From: Carex sylvatica
Taxonomy: Eukaryota; Streptophyta; Magnoliopsida; Poales; Cyperaceae
Direction: 5' to 3'
Assembly: GCA_964058845.1 (NCBI GenBank)
Contig: CAXKVR010000138.1
Location: 930,001 to 994,000, forward strand
DNA: 64,000 nt
The position numbers were made by a program, and so were the translations under genes. Numbering within the stretch: the first letter of the stretch is position 1; each line of letters opens with the position of its first letter. This document shows positions 23,185 through 36,485 of this stretch, in pieces. The notes under the pieces are model-generated. The model made no database searches, was not told the DNA's origin, and was given only the letters and a program-made list of their open reading frames with translations.

Positions 23185-23509
23185 GAGTTAGGTATGGTAC
23201 TATGTCCGTGCTGCCGATTCAAATTTTTGGTTGATAATATATTAAATATATACTTGTAAATAAAATTTAAAAAAAATTATATTTTTAAATTTTTTTTTAC
23301 TATCTGAAAATTTTGAACCATTAAAAAGATATTTTTCTATTAATAAAAAATAGTAAAAAAATTTAAAAAAATGTAAAATTTAGATTACAAGTACATATTC
23401 TTATGAAAACTATTTTGAATGGTTCAGATTAACTGTTAGCATTTTGAAAACAAAAATATTGATCCATTATACATATCAATCCGCGCTATGTAGTACCATA
23501 GCCTCATTC
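23185..23509. mobile_element. MITE family A copy, near complete
   Basis: It starts GAGTTAGGTATGGTACTATG and ends CATAGCCTCATTC, with the usual arms and a palindromic core. The flanks TAAGATAAC and TAAGAGCAT agree at only 6 of 9 positions, so the duplication is weak. Confidence 0.8.
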
Positions 23510-23512
23510 TAA

Positions 23513-23795
23513 GAGCATCTCCAATCCAGCAATTGAAATTAATTGCTAAATAACAATTATGAAAATTTTAGAAATTAAGCAATCCACTCCTACATTGGTA
23601 CAATCAATCAAACAATTGAGAATTAAACACTTGGCCAATAAGAATTAAACATTTGGCCAACTCACTAATCTTTAGAAAATAATTTCTTATTAAGCAATTC
23701 TCTCCAACAATTGCTAAATAAGCAATAACCATACAATCCAGCAATTACAAAAATAATTCACACATTAGCATAAGCAATCACCGTTGGAGATGCTC
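23513..23795. mobile_element. Tourist-like MITE, GAGCATCTCCAA ends
   Basis: 283 bp with inverted ends GAGCATCTCCAA and TTGGAGATGCTC. It is flanked by TAA on both sides (23510-23512 and 23796-23798), the target size of PIF/Harbinger elements. The AATTGCTAAATAA-type interior is repetitive. It begins three bases after the preceding MITE. Confidence 0.85.
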
Positions 23796-23798
23796 TAA

Positions 23799-24274
23799 CA
23801 CCTTGTTTAGATGGAGAGTATAGGAAGGGAGGGAATGGAAAGAAGAGAAAAATTTCTCTCAAATCGTGTTTGCTTAACAAAATTATAATCGGAGGTGAAA
23901 GGTTTAACCTTGCATGATTATAATCAATGAAATCGATTTCCCTCCCGATTTGGGGTGTAACCGATGAAAATAATTTTTGTTGCAAATATTTTCAAAAAAA
24001 AAGATACAAATGTCATACCATATATCTTACATATATAATTCTCATCCAAGTTTCTTTATCAGAAACCTGCAACTGCCATCAAAATTCTCATAACCTTCTA
24101 AATTTTAATCAATTAAATAAAAAATAAGAGAAAAAGAAAAGTTGAATTTATTTTTTCTCACTTATCATTCAAACACAAAGAGATTAAACATGTTAATCTT
24201 CTTTTCTATTCCATTCCCTTTCCTTCTCTTCTTCACCTCCCTTTTCTTTCTCTACTCTCCATCCAAACAGGGTG
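23799..24274. mobile_element. MITE with CACCTTGTTTAGATGGAGAG ends
   Basis: 476 bp. The left end CACCTTGTTTAGATGGAGAG pairs with a right end ending CTCTCCATCCAAACAGGGTG with two mismatches. TAA flanks both sides (23796-23798, 24275-24277), and the left TAA is shared with the preceding MITE. This fits PIF/Harbinger. Confidence 0.82.
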
Positions 24275-27200
24275 TAAGATAACTAGCAGTTAGTTTCTTT
24301 TCTAGATAATTTATTTAATAATCAGTATTTTGTTAATCTTGTAATATATTTAAAAAAAATGCAGATATATTTAAAAGTAACCATTTTACATTATATTAAT
24401 AATTGCATCTGAGAGTTAATAAAAACAATTACACATCAAATTATTTTGATCATGTTTGAGCACGTCAAGCGAAATGATAGTGAAATCTAGCTAGTAAATA
24501 ATATATCAAATGATACTAAAACGAGTTAAATTTAATTTTAATACGAACGATCCACGAGCTAATTTTACAGTATCTGTTCAGCAAAGGGGCGTACGTAAGT
24601 CTTCTTAGAACCCCTTTAAGCTTTTAATCTCACCTAACAATATTTCTTTTAGATGAAATTAACTTACCTTCTTATAGTATGGGGTTTAGGGTTTAGGATA
24701 ATATTTCTTTTAGATGAAATTAACTGACCTCTTTATTGTGCCCTGTGCATTGTGTAATAAATAGAGAAATCAATGGTGCATCCAACAATTTGTATATTTT
24801 AATGCATTATTGGCATTCCAAAAATCAGATTCAAATGAAATATCTATCACTTTAAATGAAGTACCATAGTTGTGACCAATTGTGAATTTATCAGTGCTTT
24901 CTAGTATTTAATAGATTACTAATTAGCTTGTTTTAAGAATAAATCTAGTTCATAAAAACAATGTAATGAGATCAACTGCGTTACTGTTGCTAGCAAAAAA
25001 GCCTCCAATTTGATATGTTGGAAAAGAAGAAATATATAAGAGTATTTAAGTCTTTACATACTATAATATATATTTTATTTATGTTAATCTTGTTCTTTCA
25101 CAAGATATAATTAATCCTTCACCTTTATAAGGAGCCCATATCTTTCTCTCTCTTTTTTTTAATGAAAAGCCCTTGGGCTATGAGGAGCTCCACATCGTTT
25201 TTGTTGTTGTTGTTGTCAGATCGGTAGTAGGATGGGATATTTTGGGCCGCCTGCGTTATGATGCATCAGATCAGATCAGATATATGCAACACGGCACACG
25301 CTACTAATTGCACGCCTGCGTTATGAATTGATGCATCTATATTACAGTATACGAGAAGAGATTACACAATTACTAATTGCACGCCTGTGTCATGTATCGA
25401 TTTTACCTTTTTTTTTTTTTTATTAATCTATGCCACACGAAGTGATAATGTTCATTCATTATCTTATTCATTGGGAAGTGGATTCATCAGTCTAGACTAT
25501 TATAATTCATGTAGGTACAGAACTTTCCTTTAGCTTTAAATTCACACAGCCATTTTGTAAATTATATTCTGTACCGGGAATATGTGTGCCCAACCAACTC
25601 ATATTAAAGAAGTTCCGTTCATTCTACTTCAAATCGAATTAGGACCTATTTGGCGGTATAGGAATTGGATAAGAATTCGATGGATTTGGATTATAATCCC
25701 AAATGGTGTTTGGCGGACCAATTTTGAATCTTAGCAGGAATTTTCCTGGGTAATTCCCATTTGTCCAATTTCAATGAATTTTTTAGGCCGAATTGAATCC
25801 GGATTTGGACTGAATTTATTATTTTCCAATTTCTGGCTCCTCTCTCATCTTCATTGTCTTTTTTTTTTTAATCTTGGATGGCTGCCAAGTGGACCACACT
25901 TAACGATTTTTGTAGAATCAGTGGTTTGTATATATAACTAGTTCAAAAATGTTTAAATAACTAACCATCTGAATGGACAGGACATCAATAAATTTTTTTT
26001 TTTTTTTTTACAAATTACAACAATTCTTACACAACACATTAGTCTAATTATTTTGTGTAATTTTTTTTCTTATTTAAATAGAAATGCAATTTTTTTGAAT
26101 GAATCATATTTTTTTATAATTAATTCTACGGTACAACAGAACATTCATTTCAGCAGATTTTCATAATCAATCTTGTGCATATTCATGAGTTTCCAATATT
26201 TTAAAAGTGAGTTCTCATTCCTGTCAAATCTTATTATATATAATTATGTGACAAATGAACAACTGTCCGTAAACTTAATTTTGATTGGACGGTATCCAAC
26301 CTCAAAATTTGAGTTACATCAGAGAATCCGGACTCATCATAAAGAAGACCATCTCTCAAGAAAGAAATAGTCCTCGTACACACAGCTGTCCAATAGTGGG
26401 ACATTGCTGTTTATTTAATTAGAAAAATTGCATCTTTATCGTTCCAGACTTCCAGTGGATGGAAGATTGATCTCGTCAATTGAGTAAAGCTAACATCTTT
26501 CTCATATATATTAAATGAAGTTGGAATTTTCAGCCACATCTAGACTTGAATTTAGCAGTGGGGGATGCAGTGTATGTATCATTTACTTGCTCATGTTCAT
26601 TGCAAAGACCATCGTCAATTCTATGAGCCAAATATTTTGAAAATTTTCATGCGTAAACTAAATATCCAGGCAACCTTTTTATTATAATATTACAAGAACG
26701 AGTCTCGAGGAAATCTAGTATATTAAATAGCAAGCGGCTCTCTACTTGCCATGTAGGGAAAACAAAGAAGATCAATAGATTTTGGACGAAAAAAAAAAAG
26801 CAAACACAATTACACAACAAAACTTGCCAGGCACATTACCATTGAAAAAAAAAATGAAATGTTGATCTGAGAAATAAGTATTTCAGAGTTCTATTTTTAT
26901 GAACTTCTCCGTATATAGTACCCGCAGAGATCTACCATCTTCGTGTCACTTATTTATTAAATATAACCTAATTTGTTTAAAAATTGAACATAAACAAGCT
27001 TTTAGGAATAAGCATAATTAAATCAAACTCATACAGGGTATGTTTAGTTGAATTGAGAACAAGCTATTTCTAAGAATAAACTATTTGGTGTTTGATTGTG
27101 TCAGTATAGTAAGAATAGAGAATCAAACTTGTTTGTCTTATTAAAATAATATATTCTCACAAAATGTTAAAAAAAACTATTATAATAATAAAAATATCAA

Positions 27201-27351
27201 TTCCACTATTCTAAGATTGCAATCAAATATATCCATAAAGTGTTAATCATGTACTGACAGTTATCGACTAAACTAGGTGTCAACCACGCTATGAACAATC
27301 TAGACAAAATTTTTTTGGATTGAGTACATGCAAAAATTACTAGTTTTTTTT
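24275..27351. other. Intergenic AT-rich DNA with minor repeats
   Basis: No gene seen. A 26-bp block AATATTTCTTTTAGATGAAA onward is repeated at 24639 and 24699. ACTAATTGCACGCCTG recurs near 25302 and 25372. A GGACCTATTTGGCGGTATAG motif near 25641 and GGGTATGTTTAGTTGAATTG near 27037 look like single MITE ends. Confidence 0.45.
25158..25216 (+). repeat. SINE-tail-like fragment
   Basis: AAAGCCCTTGGGCTATGAGG is followed by TTGTTGTTGTTGTTG. A TTG-repeat tail is typical of TS-like plant SINEs. No promoter boxes were recognised upstream. Confidence 0.35.
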
Positions 27352-27545
27352 TAGAGTGAGGCTATGGTAATGGTTAGGATTTGTCCGCATTATGAATCAG
27401 TATTTCTGAGTTTAATGTTTAAATAATTGATATGAGCTGTTCAATATGATCTTCATATAAAAATGTACTCGTAGACTAAATTTTATTTTATTTAGAATTT
27501 TTTTAGATAGATATAAAATCACTACTTTTGAATGATATGGAATTT
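27352..27545. mobile_element. MITE family A, left half only
   Basis: It starts AGAGTGAGGCTATGGTAATG, runs through the left arm to TTTTAGATAGATATAAAATC, and stops near 27545 without the right arm. Confidence 0.65.
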
Positions 27546-27888
27546 TAGAGCATGCTCGAGAGCGAGGGGAGAGGGGAACAGAGGGAAGAGAAATGAAGAT
27601 AAGAGAAATTTCGTTCATATCGTAGATGATCGATATCGTTCATCTGCTCTAGAAGGGGGGAATCATAAATCCCAAATTGGAGTGTAAGTTTATTGTACAG
27701 AGGGGAGCCTACCCCCCACCCCCCGCACACTTCTCTTTTCTTTTCATTAGAAGAGTGCTATATTAAGTGCATCTTTTGTAATTTTGAGAAATCAGAGAAT
27801 TTTTTATTTCAATACTCAATTTACCCTTACTCTTAATTACTCACTTCTTTTTAATCCTATATATGTCCAATTTCATTAATCAGTAGGT

Positions 27889-27922
<34 letters not shown>

Positions 27923-28869
27923 AAAAAAACAATTACATTCCTTTTTAATAGGAAACAATTACATTCATTTATATGTTATAAAGGAATGATGAAAGATGGA
28001 CGATGAGTTGACTATTGTGTATATATATGTTATATTTTAGTTAATCATAGGTCATAACAAATAAAAAATGTGAGAGGGCTAGAATTTTATAAGCGTTAAA
28101 AAATATGTTAGGGTACTCATATATAATTTTCTATCAGACCAAACCATATGTTCAAAAAGTTGTTAAAGTTTTTAAGTTGTTGAGTGATTATATATGTAAC
28201 CTTCAACTTCAACCATTTGATTACCTGAAATCTTTTTAATGTCTAATACTAAAAACTGTTGGTACTACATCAAAATACATACTTAAAAGAAGAGAAAAAA
28301 GCTTTCAGATATACAAAGATAAATTAGCAACAATTTGTTGCACAAGATCGTTCCCACTTCGACCCTGTCAATAGTCTCCTAAGTCTATGAACACCCTAAA
28401 ATAAATTAGCAATAACGGTTTCATAATTTAGAGATAATGGTTTCTGCTTTGAAGAAGAATCAATCTCATTCTTTTTTTCAACTTGTCAATTTTGTAACTC
28501 GGTTTCGACCCTTTAATCATTTTCACTTACGATCTCTTTCTTTTCCTAAGTGCTCACAAAAAAACTATTTTAATTTGGAAATAAATATAATAAATGGATT
28601 ACAAACAACTTCACTCTCTCAACATAAAAAAAAAAAAAATCCAATCAACAACAAATTTAGTTAATTAGGACAAGTTATGAAGGTCGTGCAATATTTTGGA
28701 TGGGAAGAATAACTTTCCCTGATTAACTTATTTTATTAATTGTGTGAGAGAGAAATAGAAAGGACAAAGCTGGTATTTAGAGAAAAATATTCTCTCAGCT
28801 CTCAAAATTGCAAAAGATGTGTTTAATATAGCGCTTCCCAATACACTTTCACCTCCTGTATTGTTGAAC
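27546..28869. other. Intergenic; includes a (GT)n microsatellite
   Basis: About 13 GT units at 27892-27918. No gene recognised. The short open frames have no family features. Confidence 0.5.
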
Positions 28870-29061
28870 ACAATCTTAAGATTAAGTGATTTTCTACCTA
28901 TCTAAAATCATAGTAAAAAAAAAATGAAAAATATAAAATTTGATCTATAGCATTTCATACAAAAATCATGTTAAACGGTTCAGATTGTCTGTTTGGACTT
29001 TGAAAACGGTAATATTGATTCATAGTACGGATAATATGTGTGCAGTACCATAGCCTCACTT
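28870..29061. mobile_element. MITE family A, right half only
   Basis: It begins at the central GATTTTCTACCTATC and ends GTACCATAGCCTCACTT. The left arm is absent. Confidence 0.7.
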
Positions 29062-29381
29062 TTTTTTTTATATCTGAAATAATAAACTTTGTCTACTAAT
29101 TACATTAAATCAAATAAAAAAAATGGACGAGTGGATAAAAAATTAAAAAGAAACAAAGAAGAGAAGAAATACAAGCACAAACGATAATAATCTACCCAAC
29201 AGATATGTTTTCTAAGATGATAATCTAATTATCACAATTTTGACGTCTCGTCATAACCTCAACTCTTTTCTTCGCTAATAATTCAAAATCAAAATTCTAA
29301 ACTAGAATTACAATTGTTGATATTATTTTGAGAGCAATTTTTTTTAAAGAATGTTTTGAGAGAAATTATTCCATTTTTTAT
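29062..29381. other. AT-rich DNA before the LINE
   Basis: Nothing recognised. Confidence 0.4.
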
Positions 29382-29543
29382 GAGAAAAATATTTTATATT
29401 TAGTTTTAGTAACCATGCTATGGCAAGCTAGGCCCAGAGTGATAGAGAAGAGTGTTGAAATTAACTCAAAAAGGAATTAATTGAGAGTGAAAAATCAAGA
29501 ATACGACCATCTTCCAAGATCCACCCACAGGTCCAATTTAGAA

Positions 29544-31264
29544 ATGGGCTCGCAACAAACCATTGCTAATATCCTTCAGGACATCTACCGTTCCTTCGTG
29601 AATCTATCGACTACTCTCTTATTGCCCCCCACCCTCCCCATCCCATCAGCTTCTTCTCCCCAGACAGCTCCTGAGACGAGTTCTTACTCACAATCGATTG
29701 TGCCCCCTCTCAATCCACTTCCCATTGGACAACCCCCATCACATGGATCTGCTATACCTTTCTTTTGCTCGACTTTCACAGACATCATTCGAGCTAATAT
29801 CCTATCTCAACCCGCTAAACGACGCCCCAACCCAAGAAACCACCCCTTCAACCCAGAAACTCCTTAATATGTTTTAAATGCAAAAGAACGGGACATCGTT
29901 CCAATACTTGCCGCCTTAACCAAGAACGACCAATACTTAAACCCCACATTACATCTTCTTCAATCCACCCAATTGCGCCATCATCAAACAACCCTAGACC
30001 TCCTCCTCAGCTAGCTGCACCGCCACCACCTGAAAACCTAACGCCGATCACCATGTTCCCTCGCCCAATCCCTACACCTGATCGCCTCCGCGAAGCCAGT
30101 ATACTCCCGCCGATGCGTTATCAGGCCACTCCGGTGACTACTCAGTTTCGACATTCCCTTTCTCAAGGTGTTGTACTGACGGATACCTGACGACTAGGTC
30201 ATATCTATATTCAGTCTCACCTCAATCGACTTTTCCCTATACCTCGGTGGTCTTGGATTGCACGAGAACTATCAAACCACAACTACTTAGTTGCTCCTCC
30301 CGATCTCAATTGGAGAGCTGTCGTGCTTAGAGAGCGAAAATTGATTCTAGGTGACATCTCCTTTCTAGCTCAGGCATATGACTACCACTGCTTCAACAAT
30401 GGCTCCCGTCTCAAAACCTACTGGATACAAGTATTTGATTACCCTCATGATCTATGGCAAGAACTAGAACTCAATCAGCTGGCACGAGAACTCGGAGGCA
30501 TACTGATAGACACTGATCCTCGTTCCCTCGAGCACACGAATCTAACTGTCACCAGAATCAAGATAGTGGTTCTTGACAATGAAGTCATTCCTGCTTGTAA
30601 GAATCTCATACTGACAGACGACAATGGCGAGCCATCTACCCATCTCATTCAAACAATTGTAGAAAAAGATGAATGTGATCAACCTTGGGGTCACTCACGC
30701 AGTCAGGTTTTCTCCTCAAGGAAGCAAAAACGATCTCCCTCACCACCCCATCCCCCCACTTCAATCCAATACTTAGCTACCAACCAGTGCATCTGTATCT
30801 CAGAGATCGCCCAGGCACCTCATCTCAGCCTAATCAGTCAACTCCAGATTATCAAACTAACCCTACCAAATACCAATACATAACACCAAACTGCCTCCTC
30901 ATTCCAAACTTCTTTTCCCTCTCATTCAGATCCCCTAATTCTGACAGAAAACCCCTCTACCAACTCTAACAATGCTCATTTCCCTTCAAACTCTGTGTCT
31001 ATTCCCCCAATCCCTCAACCAACACCACCTGCTAACCTGCCAATAGCAGCAGAAGGTGATCAAGCACCACCTAATAGAAATGAGGTACAACACAATAAAT
31101 ATGAGATACCAGCTGCTGAACCTGCCAATGAACCACCAGCACCACAACAACCAGCCCAGGCAGATCCAGCTCAGGAAGAACCAGTTCAAATAGTCCAGGC
31201 AGCAGCCAGAACCTCTAGCAGCTTCTCAGATCAGGGGAAGATCTGTTCAGTCAACCATCTCTGA
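29544..31264 (+). pseudogene. LINE ORF1 (gag-like, zinc knuckle), broken
   Basis: The first frame opens at MGSQQTIANILQDIYRSF (29544) and ends at 29867. A CCHC zinc knuckle C-F-K-C-x4-H-x4-C follows at 29870-29911 in another frame. A segment with TYWIQVFDYPHDLWQELE (about 30418) resembles the WIxxxGLPxxLW motif of plant LINE ORF1. The 3' part is proline-rich and low in complexity (30995-31200). ORF1 proteins bind the LINE RNA. At least one frameshift and several stops make this copy unusable. Confidence 0.75.
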
Positions 31265-31614
31265 AGAAGCTAGACACAGCTTACGCCTAAAGGCCAAGGA
31301 AGTGGTAGGAAAAAAAAGATGTGGTAAATCAGGAACTTCTTCAGGTAATGTAATAATTACAACCTTTCCTTATATCCATCTATCTGACAATGAATTGATC
31401 CAACTCTATGATATTAGTGGATTCCAATTAGGACATTCTGATGAGGAAAAACTAGATACTGTTAGATAGCTTAGATCCATCTCCTACTCTAAGTTTCAGT
31501 CATCTCTATCTGAAGTTCTGTCTATTAAGCCTTCTGTTATCTCTACTTGTCCTATAGATCTTAGACCTTATCTTTCAGATAATTTAGAAAATTTAGAGAA
31601 CCCACTAGTTTTAA

Positions 31615-34600
31615 ATGGTTAAAGTTCTAAGTTGGAATGCAAGAGGACTTAGATCAGTATCCAAGCGTAGAGCACTTAAAGATTTTTTAGCACAAAATTG
31701 CATTGATATAGTGGGCATCCAAGAAACCAAAAAATATGAAACATTTCCTACTAGAACCTTAAATGCACTCAGTCCTACCATAACTTATTGGCTTTCTAAA
31801 GCATCAATAGATGATATCAGGTGGCATACTTCTAGGAATAAATGATACTAAGTTCTGGATTCTCAACACATGGATTAAAGATTCTCCAGTACATGTCAAA
31901 CTTAAATCTGAAAATTTTGAATTCCTCATAATAGTGGTATATGAACCTGTATTAGCTAATCAACGTGGCCCCTTCTTATATGAACTTAGAGAAATACCAT
32001 CATTAGGACCTTCTGCTTGGCTACTATTTGGGGATTTCAATTTGATCCAAAATAGATCTGAAAAAACAGGTTCCTCATACAATTATATTCTTAGTAATAG
32101 ATTCAATAGCCTCATTTCCAACCTCAATCTAATAGATTTAGCTCTCACTAACATGAAATTTTCATGGTCTAGATCTATAGCTTCTAACTCAAAAGCCTTA
32201 CTTGATAGGTATTTGTGTTCTACTGATTGGTTTTCACATTACCCCAATACTGTTGTAACCTCACTACCTAGAATATATTCTGACCATAAACCCTTAATCT
32301 TACAAATCGACTCTATTTCTATAAACTATAGGAAAACAATAAGATTTGAAAAATCATGGATTACTCATGAGGGTTTCACTGAACTACTAGTCACATGGTG
32401 GCAATCTTTCCAATTAGAACACAACCTAGGAAATAGTTGGAAGTTAAAATTACAATTTTTAAGGAAAAAAACTCAGGGGATGGAATTCAAATATTCAAGG
32501 TGAAATTAGAAGGAAAAAACAACATCTTCTAAATTAAATTGAATATTATGAACTCCAAGATTCCAACTTATTGACACCCTCAGATTTTGATAATTGGAAA
32601 GAATGCCAATTCTCTCTTTATAAAATATACCATGATGAAGAAACACATTGACAGCAAAAATCTATACTAAAATGGCTCATAGAATGGGACCTTAATACTA
32701 AATTTTTCCACATAACAACCTCAATTAGGAAGCAAAAGAATACAATCCTATCCTTGGAAATTGAAGGTACTATAGTAAATGACCCAGTAGTATTATAAAA
32801 CCATATTACCTCTCACTTCAAAAACTTATTAGGTAATACCTCCTGTAGATTACTATCCCTACAACCAGACCTATGGCCGCTAACTAAACAATTGACAAGA
32901 ATTTCGATGAATTTCATAAATTATGAATTGTTTATGGTGAATTGATTCAAATATGAAATTTAATGAGAAAAAAACTCAATTTTTAATAATCAATTTATTC
33001 AATTTATGGAATTCATTATAGAGTTTGTTAGATTGAAAAAATGATGATAAATCAAACGAGAATAAAGAGAGAGTCCATTCTACATGTCAATATCGACAAC
33101 AATGAAATTTATAGTAAGAGAAAAATTTGTCGATTTTTGAAATCATGTGGGTTCAAGTCCCTCCATCTCAACAAACATTTCTAGAACACCCTTTCATATT
33201 AGAAGAGACTAAAGCCACAGTTTTTTCATGCAACCCCTGGTCTAGATGGAATATCATTTTTGTTTTACCAGACTTATTCGGACTTAGTAAAATCTGATCT
33301 TTTCCTATTGATCCAATCATTCTACAATAGAACATTAGATCTTTCTAAACTCAACCTAGCTTCCATCTGTTTAATTCCAAAAAAGGCAGATGCTTCATCT
33401 ATTAATAATTTTAGACCCATCAACCTAATCAACTGTAGTTTAAGATTATTTCTAAACTTCTAACAAATAGGTTATCTCAAGTAATTGGCCATCTAATAGA
33501 TGATTCTCAAGCTGCATTCATTGAAGGTAGATTAATAGGTGACAACATCATTTGTGCTCATGAACTCCTCCATCAAGTAAGAATAACCAAACAAAAGGAC
33601 ATTCTCCTTAAACTAGACTTTGAGAAAGCCTTTGACAAGGTCAATTGGAATTTCTTATTAGAGATACTTGTTGCTAGAGGCTTTGGTCCCCTCTTTATTA
33701 ATTGGATTAATGACATCTTAGATAGTGGTAGAACTTGCATATCATTTAATAGTTCACAAAGTTCATACTTCCCCTGTAAGAAGGGTCTAAGACAAGGTGA
33801 CCCTCTGTCACCCTTGCTCTTTGACCTTGTAGCTGATGCTTTAAACAAAATTCTAAATAAAGCACAATCAGCAGGGTTAATTTCAGGTTTAGGACATGCC
33901 TAAAAGGTTTTAGACCTACACTTTGCTGATGATACCTTAATTTTCTTAGAGGCTGATCCTAAAATAGTAGAATATCTTAAGTTCTTACTAATTGACTTTG
34001 AATCTATGTCAGACCTAACTATTAACTTTGCTAAAAGTGCCTTGATACCCTTGAATATACCTCCTGCCCTAGCAAACACCATATCAGAGCAATTAGGATG
34101 CCAACTGTCCTCCTTACCAATCACTTACCTAGGAGTATCATTACATTGGAAAAGGCTTACCTTTCCTGATTGACAACCACTCATAACCAAAATTGAAAAT
34201 AAACTTCAAACATAGAAATGATCTTTACTATCCTTAGGTGGTAGAATAACACTTCTAAACTCTGTCATATATGTTATTCCACTATACTGGCTTTCTATAT
34301 ATAAAATTCTTGTCAAGGTCAGACTTGCCATAGATAGAATAAGGAAAAAATTTCTTTAGTTTGGTTCATCAACATCCACAAGAAAAAAAATATAACTTAG
34401 TGAAATGAGATCAAATTTGTATGAGTAAATCTCAAAGAGGTTTAGGAATTATTAATCTAGAGAGAATGAACATCTCACTTCTCGCCAAATGGTGGTATAG
34501 ATTTAAAGACCCTACTACCAAAGAAAAATGAAAAGAACTATTGACTTCAAAATATACCTCCTTATGCTTAGACTTTACACAAATCTCACACTTCTGGTCT

Positions 34601-35694
34601 AGTATTATCTCCATTAGACACATTGTAGAATTAGGCATAAACAAAACTGTAGGTAATGGAAATGACACATCTTTTTGGCTAGATAGATGGCTAGGAGAGT
34701 GTGCCTTATACTGTACATACCCCAATCTATTTCGTATTGCCTTTGACCCTCTTATCTAAGTAGCTCAAGCTACTACACCAACCATATCAATACAATTCAT
34801 TAGACAACTTACTGGGGTATTATTATCTGAATGGAACAATCTTAGATCCTTACTCAACAACCTAGATAGATACACAGATACAACCAGTCCTGACAAAATA
34901 TTTTGGAGATTGACTAATACATGAATATTCACAGTACATTATTTATACACATGGTTAGAGTATGGGGGCATGAAAGACAAAACATATACCACTCTTTGGA
35001 AAACCAAAATTTCTCTAAAAATAAAAATGTTTATATGACTAGTAAGGGAAGGGAAAATTCTAACCAAGGATAACCTAGTTAGAAAAGGGTGGCAAGGAGA
35101 CCAAACATGCCATTTCTGTAGCTCATTAGAAACCATTGACTACTCTTTGTGACTTGTCCAGTTATTACAGCCATTTGGTCATGAATTGCCTCACATAATA
35201 ATTTTCTTTATAACTGTACTACACTTTCTGACTTATGGATTTTGGATGCAAGTATTCCCCTTAAAGACAAGTTCCTAGTAGAACAGATTAGAGCAGCCAT
35301 AATTTGGATTATTTGGTTAAACCGTAACAAAGTATGTTTTAATAACTGTACTGTACCAACTCTTGCTTCATTAGGATCACAAATTATAGCATTAACTACA
35401 TTCTGGTGTAAGGCCAATTCAGATGCCTCATATCGAAAATTAACTCTTATTCTTCCAATGGATGTGTTACAATTGTCCCAGGCAGACCCCCTTATAATCT
35501 TCTCGGAGACCGATACATCTCAAGGGGAGACCTTCAGTTGGGATTCAGAGGAAGAATCCTTTCTTGGATTAGAGGGATCGGACCTATTAGACTACCTAAG
35601 GGATAGGGCAGAATTTGATGCATTGGATGCTGCATATTCCTCAAGGACTGATACAACTGCCCCTAGTTTATCTCAGACTACCTCTGATCACTGA
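31615..35694 (+). pseudogene. LINE ORF2 (endonuclease and reverse transcriptase), broken
   Basis: Starts MVKVLSWNARGLRS, the N-terminal motif of the AP-type endonuclease, with IVGIQETK and LLFGDFNLI following. A frameshift falls near 31815, just before SGGILLGIND. The reverse transcriptase is visible from about 33250 (FYQTYSDLVKSD, then SQAAFIEGRLIGDNI, KLDFEKAFDKVNW, GLRQGDPLSPLLFDLV and FADDTLIFLE). A stop separates the last two. Zinc-binding RT tail motifs follow (NGNDTSFWLDRWLGE about 34655; IIWIIWLNRNKVCFN about 35300). The FADD active site remains, but many stops and the plastid insert make it non-functional. Confidence 0.88.
32935..33172 (+). other. Plastid-derived DNA (NUPT): trnL-UAA intron 3' part and 3' exon
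   Basis: From about 33050 the sequence closely follows the end of the plastid trnL(UAA) group I intron: ACGAGAATAAAGA, CATTCTACATGTCAAT, CGACAACAATGAAATTTATA and GTAAGAG. It then follows the 3' exon (GGGTTCAAGTCCCTCCATCT). Upstream similarity to 32935 is weaker. Nearly all differences I can recall are C-to-T or G-to-A, as in old methylated plastid inserts. It interrupts LINE ORF2, so it arrived after the LINE. Boundaries are approximate. Confidence 0.8.
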
Positions 35695-35990
35695 AGCTCA
35701 TATCCAACTATTAAAATGCTTGATTTGCTTTGATAATAACTGTCTATTCTACTGTTATGTTTAGCTCTTTTGTTGTAGTATATCTCTCTATTAGCCACTA
35801 TATTAAAACTGCTATTAAATTTCTGTTTAGATATGCTCTTGGTAGGATAGAAGCCAGGGTATTAACTATTGCTTAATCTAATTCTAGAGATTAAAATCTC
35901 TACTTTTGTAATAACATTTTAAGTTTCTAATGAAATAGGTGAAAATATTCAATTTTTCAAAAAAAAAAGAAGAAGAGAAAAATATTTTAT

Positions 35991-36485
35991 TTTGTAAAAT
36001 AATGTATTTTTTTGTGAAAAATTGAAATATCCGGAGCTTTTGCTAGATGTAAAAACCAAAAAGTCAAAAATCAATTGTTTATAATCACAGGTCTTGTTTG
36101 GTTGAGAGTTAAAGTTAAGTCATCTCATCTGAACTTCAAATGACAACTTATCTTGTTTGGTTGAAAGTTAGAGTTAACTCATGTTGAATACAACTTATTT
36201 TACATTTTTCATATTTTGAGGTAAGCAACTTATTTTGTCTTAAGTTATTTTTGTTTGATTGTGACTTAAAGTTAAGTTAAAGCTTAAATTATTTTTGCTT
36301 GGTTAAAGCTTGTTATTTAAGTCATGGCTTAAAATAATTATGAAATTGGATATTGTTGTATTTTATGCGTGGATTGTTTAGAAAATATATTGTTCTATTC
36401 AACATGGCAATTCGATTAATACGTTGTATTTTTATTATCAGATTTTTTTTTTGTTATTTGGGCTATTTTTTTTATCTGACGCATG
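35991..36485. other. Intergenic; possible MITE end
   Basis: From about 36091 GGTCTTGTTTGGTTGAGAGT and a repeat of GTTTGGTTGAAAGTTAGAGT resemble one end of a MITE rich in TTAAGTTA words. No gene seen. Confidence 0.4.

Larger units (their letters stand above)
29398..35974 (+). mobile_element. Full-length LINE (non-LTR retrotransposon), inactive
   Basis: A 6.58 kb element on the plus strand with 5' leader, ORF1, ORF2 and an A-rich tail (35959-35974). It is bounded by the perfect 16-bp direct repeat GAGAAAAATATTTTAT (29382-29397 and 35975-35990), the size expected of target-primed reverse transcription. Both ORFs are broken by frameshifts and stops. Plastid-like DNA lies within ORF2. Confidence 0.93.

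Noticed and set aside
24675..24700. Telomere-like GGTTTAGGGTTTAGG
   Set aside because: Only about two units of TTTAGGG, which is expected by chance in an AT-rich plant genome.
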